NCBI RefSeq assembly: GCF_012932215.1
Contig: NZ_CP048788.1
Location: 1,426,001-1,490,000 of the forward strand
Length of the DNA stretch: 64,000 bases
Direction of reading: 5' to 3'
DNA from: Roseobacter ponti
GTDB taxonomy: Bacteria; Pseudomonadota; Alphaproteobacteria; Rhodobacterales; Rhodobacteraceae
In this document: positions 46,685 to 55,667 of the stretch, piece after piece
How positions within the stretch are numbered: position 1 is the stretch's first letter
Layout of the letters: the number at the start of each line of letters is the position of its first letter
Position numbers and translations under genes: made by a program
Notes under the pieces: model-generated
What the model was told of the DNA's origin: nothing
Seen by the model: the letters and a program-made list of their open reading frames with translations, nothing else
Databases searched by the model: none

Positions 46685-46731
46685 ATACGTCAGTTTGTGG
46701 AGGCCGACGATCTCGCCACAACATGTAGTGG
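46685..46731. promoter_or_regulatory. Probable tandem NrdR boxes upstream of nrdJ
   Basis: CCACAACATGTAGTGG (46716-46731) is a good NrdR-type box; centred exactly 31 bp upstream is a degenerate copy, ATACGTCAGTTTGTGG (46685-46700), whose right half fits. Paired boxes about three helical turns apart are typical of NrdR-controlled ribonucleotide reductase promoters. Confidence 0.55.
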
Positions 46732-46926
46732 TTAAACACTCAGGGCGGATCGGCGGGACAGGGGCAACAGACGATCATCAATATCGATCTGATACCGGGA
46801 ACGGTGGCGCGGGGAACGTGGCCACCGGTGCGGTACATTTTGTCCGGTCCTTTCGGCGGAGGCTGGGATGGCGCCGCAATGACGGTGTGGTTCTGAAGAT
46901 GAAAAGCTGGATATGAGGCAGCGAAA

Positions 46927-49900
46927 ATGAAAATTGAACGCAGATTTACCAAAGCCGGGCAGGACGCCTACGCCGAGCTGGATTTTATCACCACCGCATC
47001 CGAAATCCGCAATCCCGACGGCACCATCGTGTTCCGCCTTGATGACGTGGAAGTGCCGGGCACGTGGAGCCAGGTCGCCAGCGATGTCATCGCGCAGAAG
47101 TATTTCCGCAAAGCCGGCGTGCCGACCGCGACACGCAGGGTAAAAGAAAAGGGCGTGCCTGAGTTCCTGTGGCGCTCGGTGCCGGCTGAGGGCGCTTCCA
47201 TGGGCGGCGAAACATCTTCCAAGCAGGTCTTTGACCGGCTCGCCGGCGCCTGGGCTTACTGGGGCTGGAAGGGTGGCTATTTCACCACCGAAGAAGACGC
47301 GCAGGCCTATTACGACGAGATGCGCCACATGCTCGCCAGCCAGCGTGCCGCGCCCAACAGCCCGCAGTGGTTCAACACCGGCCTGCACTGGGCTTACGGC
47401 ATCGACGGTCCGGCACAGGGTCACCACTATGTCGATTACAAATCCGGCAAGCTCACAAAATCCAAATCCTCCTACGAGCACCCGCAGCCGCATGCCTGCT
47501 TTATTCAGTCGGTCTCGGACGATCTGGTAAATGACGGCGGCATCATGGATCTCTGGGTCCGCGAAGCGCGCCTCTTTAAGTACGGCTCCGGCACCGGCAC
47601 CAACTTCTCAAGCCTGCGCGGCGAGGGCGAAAAGCTCTCGGGCGGCGGCAAATCCTCCGGCCTCATGGGCTTTCTGAAAATCGGTGACCGCGCGGCGGGC
47701 GCCATCAAATCAGGCGGCACAACCCGCCGCGCCGCCAAGATGGTCATCGTCGATGCCGATCACCCGGACATCGAGGATTTCATCAACTGGAAAGTCATCG
47801 AAGAGCAGAAAGTGGCCTCCATCGTCGCCGGCTCCAAGATGCACGAGCAGAAACTCAACGCGCTCTTTGAGGCGATCCGCACATGGGACGGTGCCGAGGC
47901 CGGCGCCTATGACCCCGCGAAGAACGACGCCCTGAAACAGGCCGTGCGCGACGCCAAAAAGGTCTCGATCCCCGAGACATATGTGAAACGCGTGCTGGAT
48001 TACGCAAAGCAGGGCCACACCTCGATTGAGTTCCCGACCTACGACACCGACTGGGACTCCGAGGCCTATAATTCCGTCTCCGGCCAGAATTCCAACAACT
48101 CGATCCGCGTGACCAACGCCTTCCTCACCGCCGTCGAAAAGGACGCCGACTGGGAACTCATAAGCCGCGTTGACGGCTCGGTCACCAGAACCGTCAAAGC
48201 CCGCGATCTCTGGGAGCAGGTCGGCCACGCCGCCTGGGCCTGCGCCGATCCCGGCATCCAGTATCACGACACCGTCAACGACTGGCACACCTGCCCGGCA
48301 GACGGCGCGATCCGCGGCTCCAACCCCTGCTCGGAATACATGTTCCTCGACGACACGGCCTGTAACCTCGCGTCGATGAACCTGCTGACCTTCCTGCAGG
48401 ACGGCACCTTCCAGGTCGAAGACTACATGCACGCCACGCGTCTGTGGACCGTGACGCTGGAGGTCTCCGTGCTGATGGCGCAGTTCCCCTCAAAGGAAAT
48501 CGCACAGCGGTCTTATGACTTCCGCACGCTGGGTCTGGGCTATGCAAACATCGGCGGTCTGCTGATGAACATGGGCTACTCCTATGACAGCGACGAGGGC
48601 CGCGCCCTCTGCGGCGCGCTCACTGCGATCCTTACAGGCGTCTCCTATGCCACTTCCGCCGAGATGGCCGGCGAGCTTGGCCCTTTCCCGGGCTATGCGA
48701 AAAACGCCGACCACATGCTGCGGGTCATCCGCAACCACCGCACCGCCGCCCATGGCAAAGCGGGTGGTTACGAGGACCTCGCCGTCAAACCGGTGCCGCT
48801 CGACTATAAGAACTGCCCCGACGAGACGCTGATCGACGTCGCCCGCGGGTCCTGGGATCTGGCGCTGGAGCTGGGCGAGAAACACGGCTACCGCAACGCG
48901 CAGGTTTCCGTGATCGCGCCCACCGGCACCATCGGTCTTGTGATGGACTGCGACACCACCGGGATCGAGCCCGACTTCGCCCTGGTGAAATTCAAAAAGC
49001 TCGCCGGCGGTGGGTATTTCAAGATCATCAATCAGTCGGTTCCCGCAGCGCTTGAAAAACTTGGCTACGGCTCGGCGCAGATTGAGGAAATGGTATCCTA
49101 TGCTGTCGGTCACGGCACCATCGGCAACGCGCCGGGCATCAACCACACCACGCTTGCGGGGCATGGCTTTGGTGCCAATGAACTTGCCAAGGTGGATGCG
49201 GCACTGGCCTCGGCCTTCGATATCCGGTTTGTGTTCAACCAGTGGACCCTGGGCGAGGAGTTCTGCACGCAGGTGCTGGGCATCCCTACCGAAAAGCTGA
49301 ACGATCCGACCTTTGACCTGCTGCGCCACCTCGGTTTCAGCAAAAAGGACATCGATGCGGCCAATGACCACGTCTGCGGCACCATGACCCTCGAAGGCGC
49401 GCCCTTCCTCAAAGACGAGCATCTGCCGGTCTTTGACTGCGCCAACGCCTGCGGCAAGAAGGGCAAACGCTATCTCAGCGTCAACAGCCACATCCATATG
49501 ATGGCCGCGGCCCAGTCCTTTATCTCCGGCGCGATCTCCAAGACGATCAACATGCCCAATGATGCCACCATCGAGGACTGTCAGCGCGCCTATGAGCTGA
49601 GCTGGTCGCTGGGTGTCAAAGCCAATGCGCTCTACCGCGACGGCTCCAAACTCAGCCAGCCTCTGGCCGCATCGCTCGTCGAGGACGACGAGGACGCACA
49701 GGAGATCCTGGAAAGCGGGTCGGTCACCGAAAAGGCCGCCGTGCTGGCCGAAAAGGTCGTCGAGAAGATCATCGTCAAAGAGATCGTCAAATCGCACCGC
49801 GAAAAGATGCCTCAGCGCCGCAAGGGTTATACGCAAAAGGCCATCGTCGGCGGGCACAAAGTGTACCTGCGCACCGGCGAGTATGAGGACGGCAACCTTG

Positions 49901-50577
49901 GCGAGATCTTCATCGACATGCACAAAGAGGGTGCGGGCTTCCGGGCGATGATGAACAACTTCGCCATCGCGGTCTCGGTCGGTCTGCAGTACGGCGTGCC
50001 GCTCGAAGAGTTCGTCGATGCCTTTACCTTCACCAAATTCGAGCCGGCGGGCATGGTGCAGGGCAACGAGACCATCAAAAACGCGACCTCGATCCTCGAT
50101 TATGTGTTCCGCGAGCTTGCGGTTTCCTATCTCGACCGCACCGATCTGGCGCATGTGGCGCCCGAAGGAGCCAGCTTTGACACCATCGGTCGCGGCGAAG
50201 AGGAAGGCGTGCGCAACGTCTCCGAAATCTCCGAGACGGCGGCCACCAGATCGCTGGAAGTGCTGCGTCAGATCAGCTCGACGGGCTATCTGCGCAACCG
50301 CCTGCCTCAGGAACTGGTGGTCCTGCAGGGCGGGGCGGAAGTGCCGGCCACAGCCTTTGACGGGCTGGCACCTCTTGAGGCGACGACGGGCGGTGTTGCC
50401 ACGATGACCACGACAACGGCGGTCGCCAGCGGCTCGGTGAGCATGGACGCGCGCACCAAAGCCAAGATGCAGGGCTATGAGGGCGAGGCCTGCGGCGAAT
50501 GCGGAAACTACACGCTGGTGCGCAACGGCACCTGCATGAAGTGCAACACCTGCGGCGGCACGAGCGGGTGTAGCTGA
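46927..50577 (+). CDS. nrdJ: Vitamin B12-dependent (class II) ribonucleotide reductase
   Basis: Reduces ribonucleotides to deoxyribonucleotides using adenosylcobalamin, independent of oxygen. 1216 residues, the usual length of the large proteobacterial NrdJ. Features in order: N-terminal domain; [18 protein letters not shown]; the substrate-site segment [20 protein letters not shown] (about 460-480); [20 protein letters not shown]; the glycyl/cysteine barrel region; and a Zn-like C-terminal tail [15 protein letters not shown] with later [13 protein letters not shown] carrying the redox cysteines. No intein. GAGG lies 10 bases before the ATG. Codon use is strongly biased to C-ending codons, suggesting high expression. 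A TGATG overlap couples it to the next gene. Confidence 0.96.
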   Translation: MKIERRFTKAGQDAYAELDFITTASEIRNPDGTIVFRLDDVEVPGTWSQVASDVIAQKYFRKAGVPTATRRVKEKGVPEFLWRSVPAEGASMGGETSSKQVFDRLAGAWAYWGWKGGYFTTEEDAQAYYDEMRHMLASQRAAPNSPQWFNTGLHWAYGIDGPAQGHHYVDYKSGKLTKSKSSYEHPQPHACFIQSVSDDLVNDGGIMDLWVREARLFKYGSGTGTNFSSLRGEGEKLSGGGKSSGLMGFLKIGDRAAGAIKSGGTTRRAAKMVIVDADHPDIEDFINWKVIEEQKVASIVAGSKMHEQKLNALFEAIRTWDGAEAGAYDPAKNDALKQAVRDAKKVSIPETYVKRVLDYAKQGHTSIEFPTYDTDWDSEAYNSVSGQNSNNSIRVTNAFLTAVEKDADWELISRVDGSVTRTVKARDLWEQVGHAAWACADPGIQYHDTVNDWHTCPADGAIRGSNPCSEYMFLDDTACNLASMNLLTFLQDGTFQVEDYMHATRLWTVTLEVSVLMAQFPSKEIAQRSYDFRTLGLGYANIGGLLMNMGYSYDSDEGRALCGALTAILTGVSYATSAEMAGELGPFPGYAKNADHMLRVIRNHRTAAHGKAGGYEDLAVKPVPLDYKNCPDETLIDVARGSWDLALELGEKHGYRNAQVSVIAPTGTIGLVMDCDTTGIEPDFALVKFKKLAGGGYFKIINQSVPAALEKLGYGSAQIEEMVSYAVGHGTIGNAPGINHTTLAGHGFGANELAKVDAALASAFDIRFVFNQWTLGEEFCTQVLGIPTEKLNDPTFDLLRHLGFSKKDIDAANDHVCGTMTLEGAPFLKDEHLPVFDCANACGKKGKRYLSVNSHIHMMAAAQSFISGAISKTINMPNDATIEDCQRAYELSWSLGVKANALYRDGSKLSQPLAASLVEDDEDAQEILESGSVTEKAAVLAEKVVEKIIVKEIVKSHREKMPQRRKGYTQKAIVGGHKVYLRTGEYEDGNLGEIFIDMHKEGAGFRAMMNNFAIAVSVGLQYGVPLEEFVDAFTFTKFEPAGMVQGNETIKNATSILDYVFRELAVSYLDRTDLAHVAPEGASFDTIGRGEEEGVRNVSEISETAATRSLEVLRQISSTGYLRNRLPQELVVLQGGAEVPATAFDGLAPLEATTGGVATMTTTTAVASGSVSMDARTKAKMQGYEGEACGECGNYTLVRNGTCMKCNTCGGTSGCS

Positions 50578-51125
50578 TGGGCAGAGAGAAAAAACAACTC
50601 TTTCTGCGGCAAACACGTCTCAGGCGACAGACCGAATACGATCTCGGTGGCAGCGAAGCGATAGGTTGCTTCGGCGGATTGTACATAGTGGGAGAGGAAG
50701 ACGCCACCTACAGTAACTTTAGTGTTGGTGGCGGCCACTTCGGAGTTGTGGCCGATAACACAAAAAACGTGATCGTTGAGGATGCAGAAATAGACGAGTG
50801 CAAAATTCCTGTTACCGCGCACGGATCTGAAAATTTTGCACTGCTGAATGTCAAGATAAACGGTTGGAAATTAACGGATTTTACTGGTGATTTTGATTTT
50901 TTGCACGTGGTCTCTGTTGATGAAGTCTTGCACCTCGGGCAGATACTCAGTGAAGCGGATGTAAAAGACCATCTCGAAATCCTCAAAAGCAACAAGCTGT
51001 ACGATTTCTTGGAAAGTAAGAAGGCGAAAAGGAGCGCTACTGCTATCGCGTTACTCTCCGCGCCGGAGCTTGTCTCCAAGTTTATTGGCCACCTGATTGC
51101 ACTGGCGCAAAACACGGGTGGATGA
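50577..51125 (+). CDS. Unknown protein coupled to nrdJ, AT-richer than neighbours
   Basis: A 182-residue protein starting at the ATG that overlaps the nrdJ stop by one base (TGATG). Residues 1-25 are basic ([18 protein letters not shown]). Residues 25-115 show short repeated strands of the type G-x-Y/F-x-V...N-V-x-V-x-x-A (IGCFGGLYIVGEE, GGGHFGVVADNTKNVIVEDA, FALLNVKINGW), reminiscent of a right-handed beta-helix. Residues 120-182 are predicted helical and end in a hydrophobic stretch (LLSAPELVSKFIGHLIALA). Base composition is visibly more AT-rich than nrdJ, with AAA/GAT/TTT codons, suggesting later acquisition. The structured RNA follows immediately. I do not recognise a family; no catalytic motif is apparent. 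Confidence 0.7.
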   Translation: MGREKKQLFLRQTRLRRQTEYDLGGSEAIGCFGGLYIVGEEDATYSNFSVGGGHFGVVADNTKNVIVEDAEIDECKIPVTAHGSENFALLNVKINGWKLTDFTGDFDFLHVVSVDEVLHLGQILSEADVKDHLEILKSNKLYDFLESKKAKRSATAIALLSAPELVSKFIGHLIALAQNTGG

Positions 51126-51425
51126 AGAAAACGCGTCCCTGGGGGCGTGTAGGGGTCCCGGTCTCAGCCCAAGCGGGCCGGACCCCGACGAACAGGGTGG
51201 GAACGGTACTTTGTTCCTTCCCACCTTTACCGGGGTGGTTCTCAGCGTCTGCTCGCAGACGATCAACGCCACCCCGTCGCCCCGGTGAAGACCCGGAGCG
51301 ACAAACAAGGGGCGGGTGCGCTCGCCCTTGACGACGTTCAGGCCGCAGGCAGAAAAATACCGAGCGGTTAACAAACTGAGCCTGAACGGCGAAACTAACG
51401 GGGTCCTTCGGGGCCCCGTTTTTTC
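51126..51425 (+). ncRNA. Highly structured candidate RNA ending in a strong terminator
   Basis: About 300 nt in which hairpins follow one another: 51131-51150; GGGGTC/GACCCC (51152-51186); GGTGGGAA/TTCCCACC (51196-51225); GGGGTGG/CCACCCC (51232-51275) enclosing CGTCTG/CAGACG; GTCGC/GCGAC (51276-51302); GGGCG/CGCCC (51310-51327); and a perfect nine-bp stem CGTTCAGGC/GCCTGAACG (51335-51388) enclosing an A-rich loop; then the terminator. No frame with coding character crosses it. It does not carry the landmarks of tmRNA, RNase P RNA, 6S or SRP RNA that I know. It may be a stand-alone RNA or the 3' UTR of the gene at 50577. Confidence 0.55.
51397..51425 (+). terminator. Rho-independent terminator of nrdJ/unknown gene/structured RNA
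   Basis: Ten-bp stem AACGGGGTCC / GGGCCCCGTT (one T-G wobble) closed by a TTCG tetraloop (51407-51410), followed by a T-run to 51424. Very stable. Confidence 0.92.
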
Positions 51426-51687
51426 TGCCGATGCGGGCTGAGGGGCCATTTCCGGCGGTTCCGGTGACACCCCGCGTCGTAATTGTGCGGTGCATCTTAT
51501 TGCGCCGTCGGAAACCTGCGAAAATTTGCGGACGCTCCGGAAACCCGGATTTCCGATTATCTCCCGGATCCGCGACAATATCGCCTGATTACGATCATTG
51601 TTTGAACTTTCTGCGCGTCGGCGTGTTGTGCCGGTGAACGCAATGAGGCGCGGGCATCGGTCTGCGCCGTACTGAAAGGAGAAACGC

Positions 51688-52248
51688 ATGACACAGATCA
51701 GTAATGCAAAAATCGCCATTCTCGCCACACACGGCTATGAGAAATCAGAACTTTTCGAACCTAAACGCCAGCTGGAAGAGGCCGGTGCAGAGGTCGTCAT
51801 CGTATCGCCGGAGAAGGGCGAAATCACCAGCTGGGATGATCAGTCCTGGGGCCGCAGTATCAGCGTCGACATGGATATCGCGGACGCCCGCGTCGAGGAT
51901 TTTGACGCTCTGGTTCTGCCAGGTGGTCAGATCAACCCCGACATTCTGCGCACCGACGAGCACAGCGTGAAGTTTGTACGTGACTTCTTCAACACCGGCA
52001 AAACGCTGGCTGCGATCTGTCACGCGCCCTGGATGCTGATTGAGGCGGATGTCGTGCGGGGCCGAAAGGTGACGTCGTGGCCCTCGGTCAGAACCGACCT
52101 CGTGAACGCCGGCGGCGACTGGGAAGACAGCGAAGTTGTGGTTGATGAGGCACTGGTCACCTCGCGCAACCCCGGTGATCTGGACGCATTCTGCGCCAAG
52201 ATCATCGAAGAGGTCCGCGAAGGACGCCACGACCGCGCCGCGGCATAA
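51688..52248 (+). CDS. DJ-1/PfpI-family protein (YhbO-like)
   Basis: 186-residue class I glutamine-amidotransferase-like fold. The nucleophile elbow is AAICHAPWML with Cys111 and His112, and the acidic partner is probably the Glu in GYEKSELFEP. Close to the PfpI/YhbO/general stress protein 18 branch: VVIVSPEKGEITSWD, LVLPGGQINPD, VTSWPSVRTDLVNAGG and LVTSRNPGDLDAF are its hallmarks. Such proteins are reported as stress-induced proteases or glyoxalase/deglycase enzymes. AAAGGAG precedes the ATG by seven bases. It has its own upstream region of about 260 bp and a good terminator, so it is monocistronic. Confidence 0.92.
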   Translation: MTQISNAKIAILATHGYEKSELFEPKRQLEEAGAEVVIVSPEKGEITSWDDQSWGRSISVDMDIADARVEDFDALVLPGGQINPDILRTDEHSVKFVRDFFNTGKTLAAICHAPWMLIEADVVRGRKVTSWPSVRTDLVNAGGDWEDSEVVVDEALVTSRNPGDLDAFCAKIIEEVREGRHDRAAA

Positions 52249-52706
52249 CGACCGCGACCAGAAATAACACTGCCCTTTGACTGTGAGGCCGGAGTTCTGC
52301 TCCGGCCTCTCTTTTTGCCCGTTGCGTCCCGGATGTGGCGGCCAGCCGATCAGGTTACAGCGCCCAGCAGATCTCGCAGGAGACCGGAGCACGCCCCGGA
52401 GCTTCGGTTTCTGCCGTCACTCTTCTCAGGCCCTTGGATTCATCGCATCACGGGGTGCAGGCCGTCCGGTGCCACATCCGTGGGTGAGCGGCGGTAATGT
52501 GCCGGACGGGGCCCGCGGTCAGTCAGATCCCGCCGAAATGCCCCTGCGCGGGATTTTGCCCGGCAACTCCTTACCGAAAGCGGCACCCGTTTTGCGCGAG
52601 CGCGCGCCGGTTTTCACGCCTCAGACGACCGGGGGATGCCGACCGCATACCGCTCTGGCATCAGAACCGGGCGGAGATGTTCCGCGGATAACCGGGAGAA
52701 AAGACC
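52249..52706. other. Intergenic region
   Basis: About 460 bp between the PfpI-like gene and the EF-hand gene. Apart from the terminator at 52286 I see no gene or structured element; the frames here are Pro/Arg-rich shadows. Confidence 0.4.
52286..52317 (+). terminator. Rho-independent terminator of the PfpI-like gene
   Basis: Perfect ten-bp stem GAGGCCGGAG / GAGGCCGGAG complement (52286-52295 with 52301-52310), loop TTCTG, then TCTTTTT. Confidence 0.92.
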
Positions 52707-52940
52707 ATGACCACACGTATGACTTCAGCCTTCATTCTGTCCCTCTGCATCGCCGGCGCAGCCGGTGCGGCCACCGAAGCGGACGCCAACGGCGACGGTG
52801 TGCTGACCATTGATGAGGTGCAGGCGGTGATGCCCGAGGTGACCGCCGATGACTTCAACACGATGGACCTGAATGCGGACGGTGCGCTCGACAGTGCCGA
52901 GATCGAGGCCGCGCAGCAGGCCGGTCTGATGCCTGCCTGA
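52707..52940 (+). CDS. Small secreted EF-hand calcium-binding protein
   Basis: 77 residues: signal peptide (MTTRMTSAFILSLCIAGAAG, cleavage after AA near 22), then two EF-hand loops, DANGDGVLTIDE (about 26-37) and DLNADGALDSAE (about 54-65), each with the D-x-[DN]-x-DG pattern and a terminal Glu. GGAGAAAAG lies seven bases before the ATG. Probably a periplasmic calcium-binding protein of the small calmodulin-like type common in this group; target unknown. Confidence 0.85.
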   Translation: MTTRMTSAFILSLCIAGAAGAATEADANGDGVLTIDEVQAVMPEVTADDFNTMDLNADGALDSAEIEAAQQAGLMPA

Positions 52941-53057
52941 ACCTCTTTGCTCTGCTGATCCGGGTGCGGGCCGCATGCCCTGAGCAGTCCTGCGGCGCTT
53001 TGATCAGCGGGCAGTCATCCGGCCCCTTTGCGGGGGCCGGGCGATCCTCCTGCACGT

Positions 53058-54596
53058 TCAGGCGGGCAGATAGATGCGGAAAGCCTCGCGCAGGCGCGCA
53101 TCCAGCGCCGGATCAAACCGCGCAGCCGAGCGGTTGGCAAGGATTTCTTCTTTGCGCGCGGTGGCCCGTTCAATCAGGTCCGGTTTGCCTTTCTCATCCC
53201 ATTCCTTGGGTGACGTCCGGTCGCCGAGCGCCGGATAGACGTGATCGGCTTGCATGCGCCCCAGGGTCTGGCTCGTGCCCAGATAATGCCCCGGCCCGCC
53301 GATGCAGACCTCGCGCATCTGATCAAGCGCCATGGTCTCATCGGACACCTCAATGCCCCGCACGCAGCGCAGTGCCTGGCCGATCAGGTCGTCGCCCAGA
53401 ATGAGCGACTCGTGGCAGAACCCGAGCAGCGAAGCATGCATGCCCGCGGCCTCATAGACCATGTTCAGCCCCGACAGACCCGCCATGACATTCGAGCACA
53501 TCTGCTCCCAGCCGGCCTGCATGTCGGGCAGTTTGGCATCGGCAATACCTGCCGCGGCCCCCCCAGGCAGATCATAGTATTTGTGCATCTGCGCGCAGCC
53601 CGCCGTCAGCAGCGCCTGTTCTCCGGACCCGCCGGTCATCGCACCGGTGCGCAGATCGAGACCAAAGGGCCAGGTGCCGAAAATCGCCGGATGGTCGGGT
53701 TTGACGGCCTGCACATACACCAGACCGGCGAGGCATTCCGCCACCGCCTGAACAATGGCGCCGGCGACGGTGGAGGGCGCTGTGGCCCCGGCCATGCCCG
53801 CCGACAAAAGCAGTACCGGCATGCCATATCTGATGCACTCCTCCATCACGAGGCAGGATTCCGTGGCGAATTTCATCGGCGGCACGACAAAGCAGTTGGA
53901 ATTGCTCATGAAGGGTCGTTCGCGCCACCTGTCCTCGCCGCCTGCGATCATGTGCAGCATGTCGATGGCGGGTTTCACATGCGCAGGGTCATAAAACGAT
54001 GTGCCGATGTGTTTGGTGGTGCCGCTTGTGGTGGCATAGACCGTGTTGAGATCCATTTCGCAGTTGTCGGTGATGTCCCGTGCGACCATCGGGCGCTGCA
54101 GAAAGTGGATATTGTCGAGCACATTGGTGATGCGCGCGGCGTCATGCAGATCCTGCAGCGTGCTTTCGCGATAGTTGCGGCCCAGAGCGTCCACCAGGTG
54201 CACGGCAGCCCCGGCCGTTCCGTAGTGTACCCGGTGGCCTGAGAGATCGAGGTCATGGGCAGGATCCCGGCCGCAGAGAACGATGCGGCGGTTGGCCCGT
54301 GCGATGGCGTCTTCCACGAGCGCGCGCGGAAAGCGGATGCGCCCGTCGGCCCCCTGTTCTGCCCCTGCCGCGGTCAGGTATCCGACACCCGAAGGCGGCG
54401 CATCGGCAAGGCCGATTTCCTCAAGCGCCTGCAGGGCGGCCCCGTGGATGCGGTCCATCTCCGCCGGGGTCAGCGGTTTATACGTACCCCCTTCGAGACC
54501 GGGGCGCACAGGGCGCAGGTGATCGGGCAGAGCGGTGGCGCGGGCGGCGCGCCGGGCGGACCGGCCGCCGCTGCGGGTCTGGGTTTTCTGTGTCAT
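53058..54596 (-). CDS. Trimethylamine-methyltransferase (MttB) superfamily protein, non-pyrrolysine
   Basis: 512 residues, full-length TIM-barrel MttB homologue. Motifs of the family: EMDRIHGAALQALEEIGL near the N-terminus, GTAGAAVHLVDALGRNYRES, NIHFLQRPMVARDI, and the C-terminal GGPGHYLGTSQTLGRM and HVYPALGDRTS. The coding frame is continuous, with no in-frame amber where pyrrolysine sits in methanogen MttB, so it belongs to the MtgB-like group that demethylates quaternary amines such as glycine betaine with a corrinoid protein. No corrinoid-protein gene is adjacent. The N-terminus is Arg/Ala-rich and disordered. A tiny ORF with a good ribosome site lies upstream. Confidence 0.9.
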   Translation of the reverse strand: MTQKTQTRSGGRSARRAARATALPDHLRPVRPGLEGGTYKPLTPAEMDRIHGAALQALEEIGLADAPPSGVGYLTAAGAEQGADGRIRFPRALVEDAIARANRRIVLCGRDPAHDLDLSGHRVHYGTAGAAVHLVDALGRNYRESTLQDLHDAARITNVLDNIHFLQRPMVARDITDNCEMDLNTVYATTSGTTKHIGTSFYDPAHVKPAIDMLHMIAGGEDRWRERPFMSNSNCFVVPPMKFATESCLVMEECIRYGMPVLLLSAGMAGATAPSTVAGAIVQAVAECLAGLVYVQAVKPDHPAIFGTWPFGLDLRTGAMTGGSGEQALLTAGCAQMHKYYDLPGGAAAGIADAKLPDMQAGWEQMCSNVMAGLSGLNMVYEAAGMHASLLGFCHESLILGDDLIGQALRCVRGIEVSDETMALDQMREVCIGGPGHYLGTSQTLGRMQADHVYPALGDRTSPKEWDEKGKPDLIERATARKEEILANRSAARFDPALDARLREAFRIYLPA

Positions 54597-54635
54597 GGGG
54601 ATGTCCTGATATCGTGAGGGGGAAGGCCAAGTCGG

Positions 54636-54728
54636 TCAGACCGCCAGGGGCCTTCCGCGTGCCGCGCGGCCCCGTTCCGCGCCGATGGTGCGTACAATCA
54701 GACTGATCTTGCTCCAAAGACCCTGCAT
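54636..54728 (-). CDS. Possible 30-residue small protein upstream of the MttB-like gene
   Basis: A minus-strand ORF starting at ATG 54728 after GAGGAGAGCCG, with AGGAG five bases before the start. The peptide begins MQGLWSKISLIVRTIGAERG and is followed by an Arg-rich tail, ending at a TGA 40 bp before the MttB-like gene. It could be an amphipathic small protein or a translated leader. Support is only the strong ribosome site and its position. Confidence 0.35.
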   Translation of the reverse strand: MQGLWSKISLIVRTIGAERGRAARGRPLAV

Positions 54729-55012
54729 CGGCTCTCCTCGTCGATATGCCCGCAGCCTGCGGCAGGCCGCCGCATCCGGTCAAGCCTGTTTGCGACGGCC
54801 GGTCGTTTTTGAACCACCGGCAAAACCGGGAAATCCGGCGGCCCGTGGCCCCGGCCCAGTTATCTCCGGGCCGCGATGCACCGCCGCCGAACCATTGCCC
54901 CGTGCGGCCTCACGACACTGTGAGCCCCTGTGCGTTGAACAAAAAACGGTGCTGCACAGTTGGAGTGGGCAGAGGGGCATAAAAGCCCCGGAAAAGTTCA
55001 GGAGCAGACAGG

Positions 55013-55612
55013 ATGAAACGTACATATATCGCAGCCGCCCTGACGGGCATGACAGCTCTGACCGCCCCGGCCTTTGCCGGTGCCCTTGAAGAGCCCGTGG
55101 TCGAGGCGGCGCCTGCCGCCCCGGTGGTTCAGGAGACATCCTACGGGACCTGGACCGGTGCCTATGGTGGTGTGCAGCTTGGCTATGGCGATGTCAGCGG
55201 TGACGGCGCGCTTGACGGTGTGGATGGCAACGACAACCTTTATGGTGTTCACATCGGTTACAATTATGACTACGGCAACTGGGTGTCGGGTATCGAGCTT
55301 GATTACGACGATGCCGATATCGATATCGGTGGCGGTGCCGCCACGGTTGATGACGTGACCCGGCTGAAACTCAAAGCCGGCTATGACATGGGCAACTGGT
55401 TGCCCTATGCGACCGCCGGTGCTGCCCATGCGGATACCACGGCCGGCAGTGATACAGGCTCTTTCTACGGTCTGGGCGTGTCGTATCAGGCGACGGAGCG
55501 CTGGCTCGTAGGGGCCGAGGTGCTTCGCCATAATTTCAGCGATCTTGGCGGGACGTCCGGCCTTGATGCGGATGCCGATACCTTCACGGTTCGCGCATCG
55601 CTGCGCTTCTGA
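55013..55612 (+). CDS. Outer-membrane beta-barrel protein (Omp25/OmpA-like porin family)
   Basis: 199 residues with signal peptide MKRTYIAAALTGMTALTAPA (cleavage near FAGA, residue 23), a short Ala/Pro/Val linker (about 26-40) and an eight-stranded-type barrel: WTGAYGGVQLGYGD, LYGVHIGYNYDYGNWVSGIE, RLKLKAGYDMGNWLPYATAGA, SFYGLGVSYQATERWLVGAE, ending in the C-terminal FTVRASLRF whose final Phe is the usual outer-membrane assembly signal. Structural or adhesion role likely. CAGGAGCAG precedes the ATG. A terminator follows the stop. Confidence 0.9.
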   Translation: MKRTYIAAALTGMTALTAPAFAGALEEPVVEAAPAAPVVQETSYGTWTGAYGGVQLGYGDVSGDGALDGVDGNDNLYGVHIGYNYDYGNWVSGIELDYDDADIDIGGGAATVDDVTRLKLKAGYDMGNWLPYATAGAAHADTTAGSDTGSFYGLGVSYQATERWLVGAEVLRHNFSDLGGTSGLDADADTFTVRASLRF

Positions 55613-55636
55613 GCGCAGACGCATACCGGAAACCCG

Positions 55637-55667
55637 GCCCGGCGGCTCTGTGTCGCCGGGCTGTTTT
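55637..55667 (+). terminator. Rho-independent terminator of the barrel protein gene
   Basis: Perfect eight-bp stem GCCCGGCG / CGCCGGGC, nine-base loop, then TGTTTTT. It reaches the end of the convergent aminotransferase gene. Confidence 0.85.

Larger units (their letters stand above)
46132..46926. other. 795-bp regulatory interval between tRNA-Pro and nrdJ
   Basis: No convincing gene. It holds two similar 16-bp NrdR-like boxes (46282-46297 and 46716-46731), a degenerate third one at 46685-46700, and an inverted repeat AACACT-N8-AGTGTT at 46379-46398. I looked for a cobalamin riboswitch (B12 box and its conserved core) and did not see one. The last 190 bp before nrdJ are GC-rich with a possible hairpin GGTGGC / GCCACC near 46804-46827. 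Confidence 0.5.

Noticed and set aside
46741-46926. Possible cobalamin riboswitch before nrdJ
   Set aside because: Only a simple hairpin GGTGGC/GCCACC is visible; the conserved B12-box core and its surrounding elements are missing.
51126-51425. Structured RNA as tmRNA, RNase P RNA or group II intron
   Set aside because: No tag-peptide frame with tRNA-like ends, no RNase P conserved regions, no domain V hairpin; so left as an unknown candidate.
51051-51728. 225-codon minus-strand ORF across the structured region
   Set aside because: It runs antisense to the 3' end of the unknown gene, the terminator and the PfpI-like start; no ribosome site or domain.
53020-53041. Hairpin GGCCCC/GGGGCC between the EF-hand and MttB-like genes as terminator
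   Set aside because: Stem is good but there is no T-run on either strand, so it was not called.
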